DNA from: Acidobacteriota bacterium
Lineage (GTDB): Bacteria; Acidobacteriota; Aminicenantia; Aminicenantales; Aminicenantaceae
Length of the DNA stretch: 5,850 nucleotides
Assembly: GCA_030609975.1 (NCBI GenBank)
Contig: JAUWSR010000244.1
Coordinates: 1 to 5,850, forward strand
Direction of reading: 5' to 3'
Shown here: one piece after another, positions 1 to 5,712 of the stretch
Position numbering within the stretch: position 1 is the stretch's first letter
How the letters are laid out: each line of letters begins with the position of its first letter
Made by a program: the position numbers and the translations under genes
Notes under the pieces: generated by a model
The model's database searches: none
What the model was told of the DNA's origin: nothing
Seen by the model: the letters and a program-made list of their open reading frames with translations, nothing else

Positions 1-1
1 C

Positions 2-754
2 GTCCCCATTTGGGAGTCCGAGCAGGCTTTTTATTTTCCTTTGAATGAGGAGATACTGGAATATGCACGGGCGTTGATCGTGCATTCGGATTATGTGAAG
101 AACCGTGTTCAGGTTAAAACGCATAAACCGATCATTAAGATTCCACATCACGGGCATGTGCTGCGCGAATTTGAGCTTGCCTCTATCCGCAAAGGATTGG
201 GGGTAGCCGAGGATGAGGTGTTGATCTGTTCCGCCGGTTTTGTCAATAAAAACAAACGATATGATCGTGTCTTGGCGGCATTATCTGAGATATCGGATCT
301 AAACTATAAATATATTATTGCCGGCAAGGATCGGGGGCGAATCCTGGACAACTATCTACCTGATGAGCATCCACGAATTCTTCTCAAGGACCATCTTCCT
401 ATCCAAGAACTGGAAAGCTTGATCGCGGCTTCGGACATTTGCATCAATTTGCGTTATCCCACCATGGGAGAGAGTTCTGGCTCTCTCCTGAGGATGATGG
501 GTTACGGGAAGCCCACTCTGGTCACAAATTATGGATCGTATGCAGAATTTCCCGATTACAGTGTGCTCAAGGTCGAAGCTGATATCGATGAGAAAAACAT
601 GATCAAACGTTATCTTCAAACACTGGCCAGCGAAAAGGAGTTTCGGATATCTGTGGGCAGAGAGGCTGCTGATTATGTTAAGAACGAATGCAGTATCGCA
701 AAATGTGCCAGAGCTTATGCTCATTTTATAGAGGAACAGCAATATGCGAGATGA
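2..754 (+). CDS. GT-B glycosyltransferase (GT4-like), 5'-truncated by window edge
   Basis: This is the C-terminal 250 residues of a glycosyltransferase, presumably moving a sugar from a nucleotide donor onto a surface glycan at the cytoplasmic face of the membrane. The frame is open to the left edge, so the gene starts outside the window; the TTG at 41 is internal. The visible part begins at the end of the N-terminal Rossmann domain (YARALIVHSDYVKN, the usual 'suspicious neighbour' helix before the linker), then shows the C-terminal domain start (ICSAGFVNKNKRYDRVL) and the donor-site segment GESSGSLLRMMGYGKP at 467-514, followed by VTNYGSYAEFPD. The canonical E-x7-E signature is altered: arginine sits where the second glutamate normally lies. 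That variant is familiar from polysaccharide-cluster GT4 enzymes. The stop (TGA) overlaps the next gene by 11 bases, implying translational coupling. The family is confident; the sugar and linkage cannot be read. Confidence 0.88.
   Translation, partial: VPIWESEQAFYFPLNEEILEYARALIVHSDYVKNRVQVKTHKPIIKIPHHGHVLREFELASIRKGLGVAEDEVLICSAGFVNKNKRYDRVLAALSEISDLNYKYIIAGKDRGRILDNYLPDEHPRILLKDHLPIQELESLIAASDICINLRYPTMGESSGSLLRMMGYGKPTLVTNYGSYAEFPDYSVLKVEADIDEKNMIKRYLQTLASEKEFRISVGREAADYVKNECSIAKCARAYAHFIEEQQYAR
730..736 (+). promoter_or_regulatory. Ribosome binding site within upstream gene
   Basis: AGAGGAA lies inside the last codons of the glycosyltransferase. GAGG (731-734) is 9 bases before the ATG at 744. 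It supports that start and indicates coupled translation of the overlapping pair. Confidence 0.6.
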
Positions 755-1214
755 TGGTCTGTTAAAGACAGAGATAACAAAGCTAAAAGAAGAGGTAGGG
801 GCTGAAAGAGAGAATATTGAAACGATCGACGGACTGGTGAAAAAACAGATAGAGAGAGAGCCGGGATTGTGGGAGTATGACTTCGATGGATTGGGTGCTG
901 AGATGTGGAAACGGTTCCAAACGTTGGAAAAAAACAGCGATTGTCTGAGCGAAGAACAATACTTGCCTGCTCAGCGGTTTCGGGCAGCTTTCCTGCGCCG
1001 TTTGAATAAGTTTTACCGAGTTCTTACAACCCCAGTATCTCGAGCGATCCTGGATAAAAAAAAGCAGTTCAATCTGGATCAACAAGACCTCCTCAATAAG
1101 GAAAACATCCCTTTCTTTCTGGCCATGATCCTCACCTTACAGAAGATCAAAGACCGGTTGAACGTTTTGGAGGAAGCAGTTAATAAGCTTGGCGATGAGC
1201 TGGAGGATGAATAG
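744..1214 (+). CDS. Small helical/coiled-coil protein of a polysaccharide cluster, function unknown
   Basis: A 156-residue, highly charged, mostly helical protein with no signal peptide, no membrane segment and no enzyme motif. Residues about 5-38 (rich in Lys/Glu with spaced Leu/Ile) and about 130-155 (LQKIKDRLNVLEEAVNKL) look like coiled coils. The middle, residues about 78-140, has the pattern 'aromatic/basic helix, TTPVSRAIL, K-K-Q-FN, LL, FF'. It resembles a segment I recall from hypothetical proteins and from regions near methyltransferases in O-antigen clusters, where a helix like FxRKLLRWYxxPLxxxQNxFN is followed by a short coiled coil. This resemblance is from memory and unverified. 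It overlaps the upstream glycosyltransferase by 11 bases and is one base from the next, so it is likely co-translated with both. It could be a scaffold, partner or length-control factor for the flanking transferases; that is inference. Confidence 0.8.
   Translation: MRDDGLLKTEITKLKEEVGAERENIETIDGLVKKQIEREPGLWEYDFDGLGAEMWKRFQTLEKNSDCLSEEQYLPAQRFRAAFLRRLNKFYRVLTTPVSRAILDKKKQFNLDQQDLLNKENIPFFLAMILTLQKIKDRLNVLEEAVNKLGDELEDE
1202..1206 (+). promoter_or_regulatory. Ribosome binding site deciding the start at 1216
   Basis: GGAGG stands 9 bases before the ATG at 1216. The in-frame alternatives at TTG 1189 and ATG 1195 lie upstream of it, and the ATG at 1207 directly abuts it. The site therefore favours 1216, giving a one-base gap after the preceding TAG. 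Confidence 0.65.
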
Positions 1215-1215
1215 C

Positions 1216-2571
1216 ATGGAAACCTCTCAGGCTCTGCGGCAGAACAATACGGATCCCACACAGGGTGTCGATAGTATCACGCGGAGAATTTTTGAGGCAC
1301 TTGTGGATCCGCCTCCTCAGGATATCAAATCCGTCTTTCAAAAGTATCTGCAACCGGTCATACGAGACTGGGGCATTCAGTCCGCTTGGAATATTCTCTC
1401 CCGGTTAGAGGTCGCCTGGGATTTTCGTAAACCCACCTTAGGGCTTTATGATAACGCCCTGCATTTTATCGGGGGAGCGCAAAAATACGGCTGCACACTG
1501 GCTGCTGCCCTTCAGGATATGTATGATGTCACTTTGATCGCCAACAGCGATGTCTCTTCGGAACAGCTCGAGGAATGGTATAACCTGGATCTCTCCCGCT
1601 GTCGAATCAAAGTTATCAGCCTGCCCTTCTTCGAAAAGAGGGAAGCCCACCATGGCATATATGATGCGGGTTTGGTGGACCCCAATATGGACAATCCTTT
1701 TCATGCCATAAGCCGAGAAAGCGGCAATTATGATGTTTTTGTGAACAATTGCATGTTGGAGATGGTCTATCCTCTGGCACCAGTGTCGGAATTTATGGTT
1801 CATTTCCCAGAAAGGGAGATATCCCGTTTTTTCCATGTGGGCGAATACACTCACATCATGTTCAACAGCCGTTACACGGCTCAATGGATTGAAAAACGAT
1901 GGCAGCAGACTCCCGATGTGCACATCTTTCCTCCTGTGGACATGACTTCACCTAACCTACCTGAAGTAAAAGAAAATATCATTTTATCCGTCTCGCGCTT
2001 TGAACTCAGTGGCAATAAGCAGCAAAGGGAGATGATCAAGGCTTTCATCAGGTTGAAGCAACTTCATCCAGACTTGGCCCGAGGATGGAAACTGCTGCTG
2101 GTGGGGGGAAGTGTAGCCCATAATCCCTATCTTGACCGTATCCGAAGGTTGGTAAAATCCTACCCAGCTCATGAAATTCAGATCGAGGTTAATGTTCCTG
2201 CCTCCGACTTAGAAAAGTTTTACCAGCGCGCCAAAATATTTTGGCACTTCAGCGGCCTTAAACAATCTGACCCTGCCAAGATGGAGCATTTTGGCATGAC
2301 CACGGTGGAAGCCATGCAAAATGGGTGCGTTCCTGTGGTGTTCAACGGCGGGGGACAGACAGAGATCGTCGAAGACGGCGGTTCCGGTGTTCTATTCGGA
2401 TCCCAGGAGAGTTTGCTAGAAAACACCGTGCGCTTGATGCAGGACTCGCAGGAAATGCACCGCCTGAGCTTGGGAGCGTATCGTCGTGGCAAAGATTTCA
2501 CCAAAGAGGTGTTCGACCAAAAAGTCCGGGAGCATTTCTCAGCGATCCTGAAATCCTATAAATTCCAGTAG
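1216..2571 (+). CDS. GT4-family glycosyltransferase (group 1, ALG11-like fold)
   Basis: A complete 451-residue GT-B enzyme predicted to transfer a sugar from a nucleotide donor in surface-glycan assembly. Residues about 1-70 form a helical N-terminal extension ahead of the catalytic fold. The first Rossmann domain begins at TLGLYDNALHFIGGAQKY (GG near 86-87, the glycine loop near the acceptor site). HFPER lies at 196-200 and PPVD at 239-242 in the linker. The second domain opens with ILSVSRFE at 256-263 and continues through LLLVGG (294-298) to the donor site, where EHFGMTTVE (357-365) is an intact E-x7-E motif, followed by NGCVPVVFNGGGQTEIV. The C-terminal helix KDFTKEVFDQKV is usual for the family. 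The start at 1216 is chosen for its GGAGG spacing. Unlike the first transferase in the operon, the catalytic signature here is canonical. Donor and acceptor are not predictable from sequence alone. Confidence 0.92.
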   Translation: METSQALRQNNTDPTQGVDSITRRIFEALVDPPPQDIKSVFQKYLQPVIRDWGIQSAWNILSRLEVAWDFRKPTLGLYDNALHFIGGAQKYGCTLAAALQDMYDVTLIANSDVSSEQLEEWYNLDLSRCRIKVISLPFFEKREAHHGIYDAGLVDPNMDNPFHAISRESGNYDVFVNNCMLEMVYPLAPVSEFMVHFPEREISRFFHVGEYTHIMFNSRYTAQWIEKRWQQTPDVHIFPPVDMTSPNLPEVKENIILSVSRFELSGNKQQREMIKAFIRLKQLHPDLARGWKLLLVGGSVAHNPYLDRIRRLVKSYPAHEIQIEVNVPASDLEKFYQRAKIFWHFSGLKQSDPAKMEHFGMTTVEAMQNGCVPVVFNGGGQTEIVEDGGSGVLFGSQESLLENTVRLMQDSQEMHRLSLGAYRRGKDFTKEVFDQKVREHFSAILKSYKFQ

Positions 2572-2627
2572 CGCCTCAAAAGTTGTCAATTTTCCCCTCC
2601 AAGCTTGATTGTAGGCTAAGATTATGT

Positions 2628-2672
2628 GGGGACATATCTATTTTTTGCTCGAAAACAGACATGTCCTCTTTT
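2628..2672 (+). terminator. Hairpin with T-run, possible terminator of the glycosyltransferase operon
   Basis: GGGGACATATCT (2628-2639) pairs with AGACATGTCCTC (2657-2668) with one A/C mismatch and one G-T wobble. The stem continues through TTTT/AAAA around a short TGCTC loop, and TTTT follows at 2669-2672. It lies inside the palindromic element, so its terminator role may be incidental. The T-run is short. Confidence 0.4.
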
Positions 2673-2716
2673 ACCAGACATTCAGTATCTAGGCTTGCTT
2701 CTGGTTTCTTAGTTAA

Positions 2717-2760
2717 GGGGGTGTGTGTCTGTTCTCGCTAGAGAATAGATATACAATCCC
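2717..2760. repeat. Second hairpin of the element, 20-bp stem with GCTA loop
   Basis: Bases 2717-2736 pair with 2741-2760 around the loop GCTA. There is one mismatch, and the G-T pairs would be wobbles in RNA; 14 consecutive pairs abut the loop. Read on the opposite strand it is clearly related to the hairpin at 2628-2668: both share ATATCTATT on the 5' arm and AACAGACA on the 3' arm. The two hairpins are thus inverted copies of one unit. No T-run follows on the + strand. Confidence 0.6.
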
Positions 2761-2834
2761 ATAATCTTAGCTCGCACAATTTGAAGTGAATATGAACAGC
2801 TTTTGTGAAATTGATGGAATTTTGAGACTTCAGA

Positions 2835-3230
2835 TTAGCTGAGGGTTTCCAAGGCCTTTTGGTTATCGTTGCTATGAATGACCATGAGGGCGTTCCCCGA
2901 ACCCATTGAAGTGCAGTAGCTGTAGAAAACATCGATGACTGCATTTCCCAAAAGAGCGCCCACTTCGGCGCCTGATCCGATCCGGTCATCTATGGGAACA
3001 GTTAAAACTTCCTGCGTTTCTACTGTATATCCCAAAGCTTTCAGACATTTTGCGGCTTTGACGTTGTCTGTCGTGATCAAGAGGAATCTGCCTATTTCTT
3101 TATCCGCATAAGCATTCAGCGCTCTAAGATCTACAGCGGAATTTGCCAAGGTGCCCAGCACTCTGCCAAGAATCCCTGGCTCATTGGGGGTCGTCACATG
3201 CAGTTCTGTTTCGAGTTTAACGTCTTGCAC
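2835..3230 (-). CDS. Tandem ACT-domain protein
   Basis: A 131-residue cytoplasmic protein made of two ACT-type ligand-binding domains and nothing else. The first (about 8-68) has the strand ELHVTTPNEPGILGRVL, where the Asn/Pro-Gly turn normally binds an amino acid between subunits, then a helix and the strand GRFLLITTDN. The second (about 72-130) begins VPIDDRIGSGAEVGALL, continues with IDVFYSYCTS and ends NALMVIHSNDNQKALETL. Its turn has Gly-Ser-Gly instead of the usual Pro-Gly. Length and layout fit stand-alone two-ACT proteins of the COG4747 type (usually about 130-145 residues), which probably sense amino acids without a catalytic domain. The start is GTG, preceded by AGGAGG at 6 bases. 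It is transcribed away from the amidotransferase gene and converges on the polysaccharide operon. The ligand is unknown. Confidence 0.85.
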   Translation of the reverse strand: MQDVKLETELHVTTPNEPGILGRVLGTLANSAVDLRALNAYADKEIGRFLLITTDNVKAAKCLKALGYTVETQEVLTVPIDDRIGSGAEVGALLGNAVIDVFYSYCTSMGSGNALMVIHSNDNQKALETLS

Positions 3231-3236
3231 TTTGTT

Positions 3237-3242
3237 CCTCCT
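3237..3242 (-). promoter_or_regulatory. Ribosome binding site for the GTG start of the ACT gene
   Basis: On the minus strand AGGAGG lies 6 bases before GTG at 3230-3228. This strong site fixes a non-ATG start. Confidence 0.75.
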
Positions 3243-3254
3243 ATGGTCGCAGGC

Positions 3255-3263
3255 ATTATACCA
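3255..3263 (-). promoter_or_regulatory. Extended -10 promoter for the ACT gene
   Basis: The minus strand reads TGGTATAAT, a consensus -10 hexamer with the upstream TGn extension, about 25 bases before the GTG codon. No good -35 hexamer is seen at 16-18 bases, which is common for extended -10 promoters. This is prediction from sequence only. Confidence 0.55.
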
Positions 3264-3307
3264 GAAATGGTTTTTAAAGAGAGTAAAAATCGTTGCCTTG
3301 TTTTTTC

Positions 3308-3315
3308 AAGGAGGG
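3308..3315 (+). promoter_or_regulatory. Ribosome binding site of the amidotransferase gene, in a small hairpin
   Basis: AAGGAGGG is 10 bases from the ATG at 3326. Its first half is part of CCTTG-TTTTTT-CAAGG (3296-3311), a 5-bp stem that could partly mask the site. TATAAT at 3322-3327 overlaps the start codon. If that hexamer were a real -10 box (TTGTTT at 3298-3303, 18-base spacer), translation would instead begin at ATG 3359, where GAGG sits 7 bases upstream. Confidence 0.5.
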
Positions 3316-3325
3316 ATAGCCTATA

Positions 3326-4054
3326 ATGGAACACCAAATTCTAATCCGAGGCCTGCATATGGAACAAACACGCATTAAGGTCGCCATCCTGGATAACTCC
3401 CAAGATTCCGATGTATATACTCCTGTCGAGCATTGGAAAGCCTTCCTGCCGGTTCCCTGGCAAGCTTATAAAGCCACCGAGGGGCAATTTCCATCTAAAA
3501 ATGATGGGATAACGCATGTGATCTTGACCGGTTCTGAGGCATCCATCATGGAGAGAGACCCTTGGGTGGATGAGGAGGTTGCCTTCATCCAAGATGCAGC
3601 TGCCTCGAAAATCCCCATGCTGGGTAGCTGCTACGGACATCAGCTTTTAGCCTTGGCCTTATTAGGCCCAGCCCATATTAAGAGATGTGAGGTTCCGGAG
3701 ATGGGATGGCTGTCTATCAGCGTATCCCAACATGATCCCATGTTAGGTACCGATAAGGCGTTTTTTGCTTTTACCTTGCATTTCGATGATGTGTCAAATA
3801 TGGATGAAGAATTTATGATATTGGGAGTTACCAAGCAGTGTCCCATCCATATCATGAAGCATCACACCCTTCCCATCTGGGGGATACAATCCCATCCCGA
3901 GATCGATATTTCCGCTGGAAAACAACTGCTCATGAATATGTTAACTGCGGATCCGGCACGTAAAGACCTCTACCAAAACGCCCTGCGCATGATTCCCCGG
4001 GACTCCGGGAAGATCGGTCCTTTTGTACGTCAGTATCTCCAGGCTGGTTCATAA
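3326..4054 (+). CDS. Class I glutamine amidotransferase, stand-alone (GMP synthase-like GATase)
   Basis: A 242-residue protein of the GATase1 fold, which hydrolyses glutamine to glutamate and ammonia; with no synthase domain attached, the ammonia acceptor is unknown. The core begins with KVAILDNS at residue 18. THVILTGSEASIMERDPW (63-80) is the oxyanion-side loop seen in GuaA-like amidotransferases. GSCYGHQ (100-106) carries the nucleophile Cys102. GIQSHPEI (186-193) supplies His190 and Glu192, so the catalytic triad looks complete. HFDDV (152-156) matches the conserved His-x-Asp-x-Val segment of this group. Some relatives act as gamma-glutamyl peptidases rather than ammonia donors. The start at 3326 is favoured by AAGGAGG, but an alternative ATG at 3359 would remove an 11-residue, poorly family-like extension. 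It diverges from the tandem-ACT gene. Confidence 0.88.
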   Translation: MEHQILIRGLHMEQTRIKVAILDNSQDSDVYTPVEHWKAFLPVPWQAYKATEGQFPSKNDGITHVILTGSEASIMERDPWVDEEVAFIQDAAASKIPMLGSCYGHQLLALALLGPAHIKRCEVPEMGWLSISVSQHDPMLGTDKAFFAFTLHFDDVSNMDEEFMILGVTKQCPIHIMKHHTLPIWGIQSHPEIDISAGKQLLMNMLTADPARKDLYQNALRMIPRDSGKIGPFVRQYLQAGS

Positions 4055-4078
4055 AGGGTCTTGCTTTCCAATTACCTC

Positions 4079-4097
4079 GGGATATTTCCATTTTTTT
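4079..4097 (+). terminator. Weak possible terminator after the amidotransferase gene
   Basis: GGGA (4079-4082) could pair with TTCC (4086-4089, one wobble) just before seven T residues (4091-4097). The 4-bp stem is too short for a confident call. The T-run also lies just upstream of the TTGACA box. Confidence 0.25.
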
Positions 4098-4099
4098 GC

Positions 4100-4132
4100 T
4101 TGACAAAAGTCAGCATTTATAATTAATTAATA
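4100..4132 (+). promoter_or_regulatory. Candidate promoter of the barrel-protein gene
   Basis: A perfect -35 hexamer TTGACA (4100-4105) is followed by a very AT-rich stretch containing TATAAT (4118-4123) and TTAATA (4127-4132). TATAAT is only 12 bases from the -35 box and TTAATA is 21, so neither has ideal spacing. The ATTAAT at 4122-4127 has a good 16-base spacer but a poor hexamer. The stretch includes the palindrome TTAATTAA (4123-4130). A promoter here is likely; the exact -10 is not resolved. Confidence 0.5.
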
Positions 4133-4176
4133 CTACTGGGATGTATTCTATTTTCCGGTTTGATAAATTTATCTCC

Positions 4177-4184
4177 AAAGGAGG
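4177..4184 (+). promoter_or_regulatory. Ribosome binding site fixing the start at 4189
   Basis: AAAGGAGG lies 4 bases before ATG 4189, which opens directly into a signal peptide. The upstream in-frame ATG at 4141 has no such site, so 4189 is preferred. Confidence 0.75.
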
Positions 4185-4188
4185 CGGC

Positions 4189-5646
4189 ATGAAAACGAAG
4201 AAATTTCTCATCATGGTAGTCGGACTGTTGGTAATTCTTTCTCTCTCTTCTTGGGCAGAGACCACAAAGATTAAAGAGATCGGCCGATACACTCTGGTGC
4301 GTATCAAGGGAGAAGTTCCCACATCTGAAGTCATGAAAATGCTGGTGGATAGATATTCAGCGGATATCAAGTATGGATTTGATCTTGCAGGATATGGAGA
4401 CCTTTTTCTGCCTTTTCTCGATCAATTAAAAGCAGAAAACTTTGAGGCAGATACCTGGGGCATCGGAGATACGGCCAAGTGGATGCTTTTCCGCTCCCGT
4501 GGCAAGACCAAGATCGTACAGGACATTGAATGGGCGGGTAAGGAACCGCTGCCGATTTTTACATTTACTGTCGTCAAAGATTACAAGCACTATGAATTCT
4601 TCATTCCCCGAGCCTGCGGCAATGTCTCTTTACGGAGCATCAAAGAGGTGATACCGGATGCCTCCTGCGACATCAAAGTTTCTCCAGTTAAGGCCAATGT
4701 GAATGATGCCATCTCTATAGATATGAGCGGATCGCAGAATGCACTGTCCATGGAGGTCGAGATTTTCGGTCCGGATGGAAGTAGAGTGGCGACCCAATCC
4801 TTGAATCCGGATTCTCCCAAATGGCAGACGAAATTTGCCACCCCGGGAGAATACACTTTCAAGGGCAAGGCCCTCAATGCCAAGGGGATACCCTCCACCA
4901 ATGTCTGTGAAGCTAAGACCTACATCAACTTCCCTCCGGAGTGCAAGATATGGTCCTCATGCTTGCCTTGTGAAAACTATGTGGGAAGGCCGATCACTTT
5001 TGACGCCTCCAATTCCACAGATCCGGATGGAGAAGTCGTAAAGGTTGATTTTGAGATCAAAGATGAGACGGGGAATGTCATTGACACCTTCTCGGATACA
5101 ACTAAGCCTTTCACTCTTGAAAAAGTCTTTGAAGCTCCTGGTGTGTTTACGATCACAGCTGTCGTAACAGATGATTTTGGAGCGATGTCTGAACCTTGTA
5201 AGATCGAAGGCCTAGAAGTTACACAGAAACGATTGTTTGGTGGTGTAAGCATCTTCCCAAAATGGGCCAGAGGCAGCCATGGTCCCTATGTGGGAGCTGA
5301 AGTCGGTATTTCCTACTTCCTTATTCCCCACAAGCTTGATATCGAAGCGGGCGTCGGTGGAGCCCTGGCCCTTAAAGGCGAGCCCTGGAAATCTATTGGG
5401 ATGGGCGATGTTTTAGTCAACTACCATGCAGGTCCAGCCTTCTTTGGTGCGGGAGCCGGTTTCACGACTGCCGTCAAAGAAACCCGCGACGCTGATTTTG
5501 ACCTCGTAGGCAATGTCGGATTCGATGTCTTCAATAACTGGAGTCAAGTCGGTTCGATCTTTTTCCGTGTGCGTTGGCCGGTGGGTGGCGAAAGAACTTT
5601 CGCAGATAATCACAAACTGATACTTGGATTCAGGCTGAGGTTTTAA
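4189..5646 (+). CDS. Exported PKD-domain protein with C-terminal outer-membrane beta-barrel
   Basis: A 485-residue protein expected in the outer membrane. Residues 1-23 are a signal peptide: basic MKTKK, hydrophobic FLIMVVGLLVILSLS, and a probable cleavage after SWA. Residues about 24-150 form a mixed alpha/beta domain I do not recognise. Residues about 158-242 and 250-340 are two PKD-like Ig-fold domains; the second has the classic FDASNSTDPDGEVV and a closing VTDDFGA strand. From about 349 to the end, alternating polar/aromatic strands with GVGGALALK and GAGAGF turns, ending in LGFRLRF with a terminal Phe, indicate a short barrel of perhaps eight strands recognised by the BAM machinery. Seven cysteines (143, 160, 240, 252, 258, 261, 337) include a CLPC pair. 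160/240 and 252/337 bracket the two PKD domains and could be disulphides. No OmpA-type peptidoglycan-binding domain is present. It appears monocistronic, between its own promoter and a strong terminator. The role is unknown; adhesion or envelope structure is possible. Confidence 0.85.
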   Translation: MKTKKFLIMVVGLLVILSLSSWAETTKIKEIGRYTLVRIKGEVPTSEVMKMLVDRYSADIKYGFDLAGYGDLFLPFLDQLKAENFEADTWGIGDTAKWMLFRSRGKTKIVQDIEWAGKEPLPIFTFTVVKDYKHYEFFIPRACGNVSLRSIKEVIPDASCDIKVSPVKANVNDAISIDMSGSQNALSMEVEIFGPDGSRVATQSLNPDSPKWQTKFATPGEYTFKGKALNAKGIPSTNVCEAKTYINFPPECKIWSSCLPCENYVGRPITFDASNSTDPDGEVVKVDFEIKDETGNVIDTFSDTTKPFTLEKVFEAPGVFTITAVVTDDFGAMSEPCKIEGLEVTQKRLFGGVSIFPKWARGSHGPYVGAEVGISYFLIPHKLDIEAGVGGALALKGEPWKSIGMGDVLVNYHAGPAFFGAGAGFTTAVKETRDADFDLVGNVGFDVFNNWSQVGSIFFRVRWPVGGERTFADNHKLILGFRLRF

Positions 5647-5669
5647 GCACGCCTTAAGATAAGACATGC

Positions 5670-5704
5670 AAGGGCCGGGACGACATTTCCCGGCCCTTTT
5701 TTTT
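5670..5704 (+). terminator. Intrinsic terminator of the barrel-protein gene
   Basis: AGGGCCGGGA (5671-5680) pairs perfectly with TCCCGGCCCT (5688-5697). The stem extends one A-T pair outward and encloses a 7-base loop, and eight T residues run from 5697 to 5704. It is 24 bases past the stop codon and a strong rho-independent terminator by eye. Confidence 0.93.
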
Positions 5705-5712
5705 ATAAGATA

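Larger units (their letters stand above)
2575..2826. repeat. Imperfect palindromic element, MITE/BIME-like
   Basis: The gap between the converging genes is nearly all one inverted repeat. The outer arms are CTCAAAA-GTTG-TCAATTT (2575-2592) and, read on the other strand, CTCAAAA-TTCCA-TCAATTT (2826-2808). Inside them a perfect 12-base pair of arms, GCTAAGATTATG at 2615-2626 and its complement at 2760-2771, opens a diverged inverted repeat of about 55 bases per arm. Near the centre ACCAGA (2673-2678) pairs with TCTGGT (2700-2705). Midpoints of the three pairs fall within about 12 bases of one another, as expected for one decayed palindrome. No transposase remnant and no clear target-site duplication are visible. 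It starts 3 bases after one stop codon and ends 8 bases before the other. A non-autonomous mobile element or REP-type pair is the best reading; a bidirectional transcription-end structure is the alternative. Confidence 0.6.

Noticed and set aside
356..742. 128-codon minus-strand frame inside the first glycosyltransferase
   Set aside because: The sense frame carries clear GT-B motifs throughout; the antisense product is not protein-like in any recognised way.
1189..1215. Earlier in-frame TTG/ATG starts for the second glycosyltransferase
   Set aside because: They lie upstream of or abut the GGAGG site, and the extra residues look like read-through of the preceding gene's end.
2572..2834. Possible decayed transposase coding sequence in the palindrome
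   Set aside because: No open frame there gives a transposase-like motif; only inverted-repeat structure is visible.
2738..2989. 83-codon minus-strand frame overlapping the ACT gene and the palindrome
   Set aside because: It is out of frame with the well-supported ACT protein and its product has no family character.
4141..4188. Upstream in-frame ATG that would add 16 residues to the barrel protein
   Set aside because: It has no ribosome site and would bury the signal peptide; ATG 4189 has AAAGGAGG directly before it.
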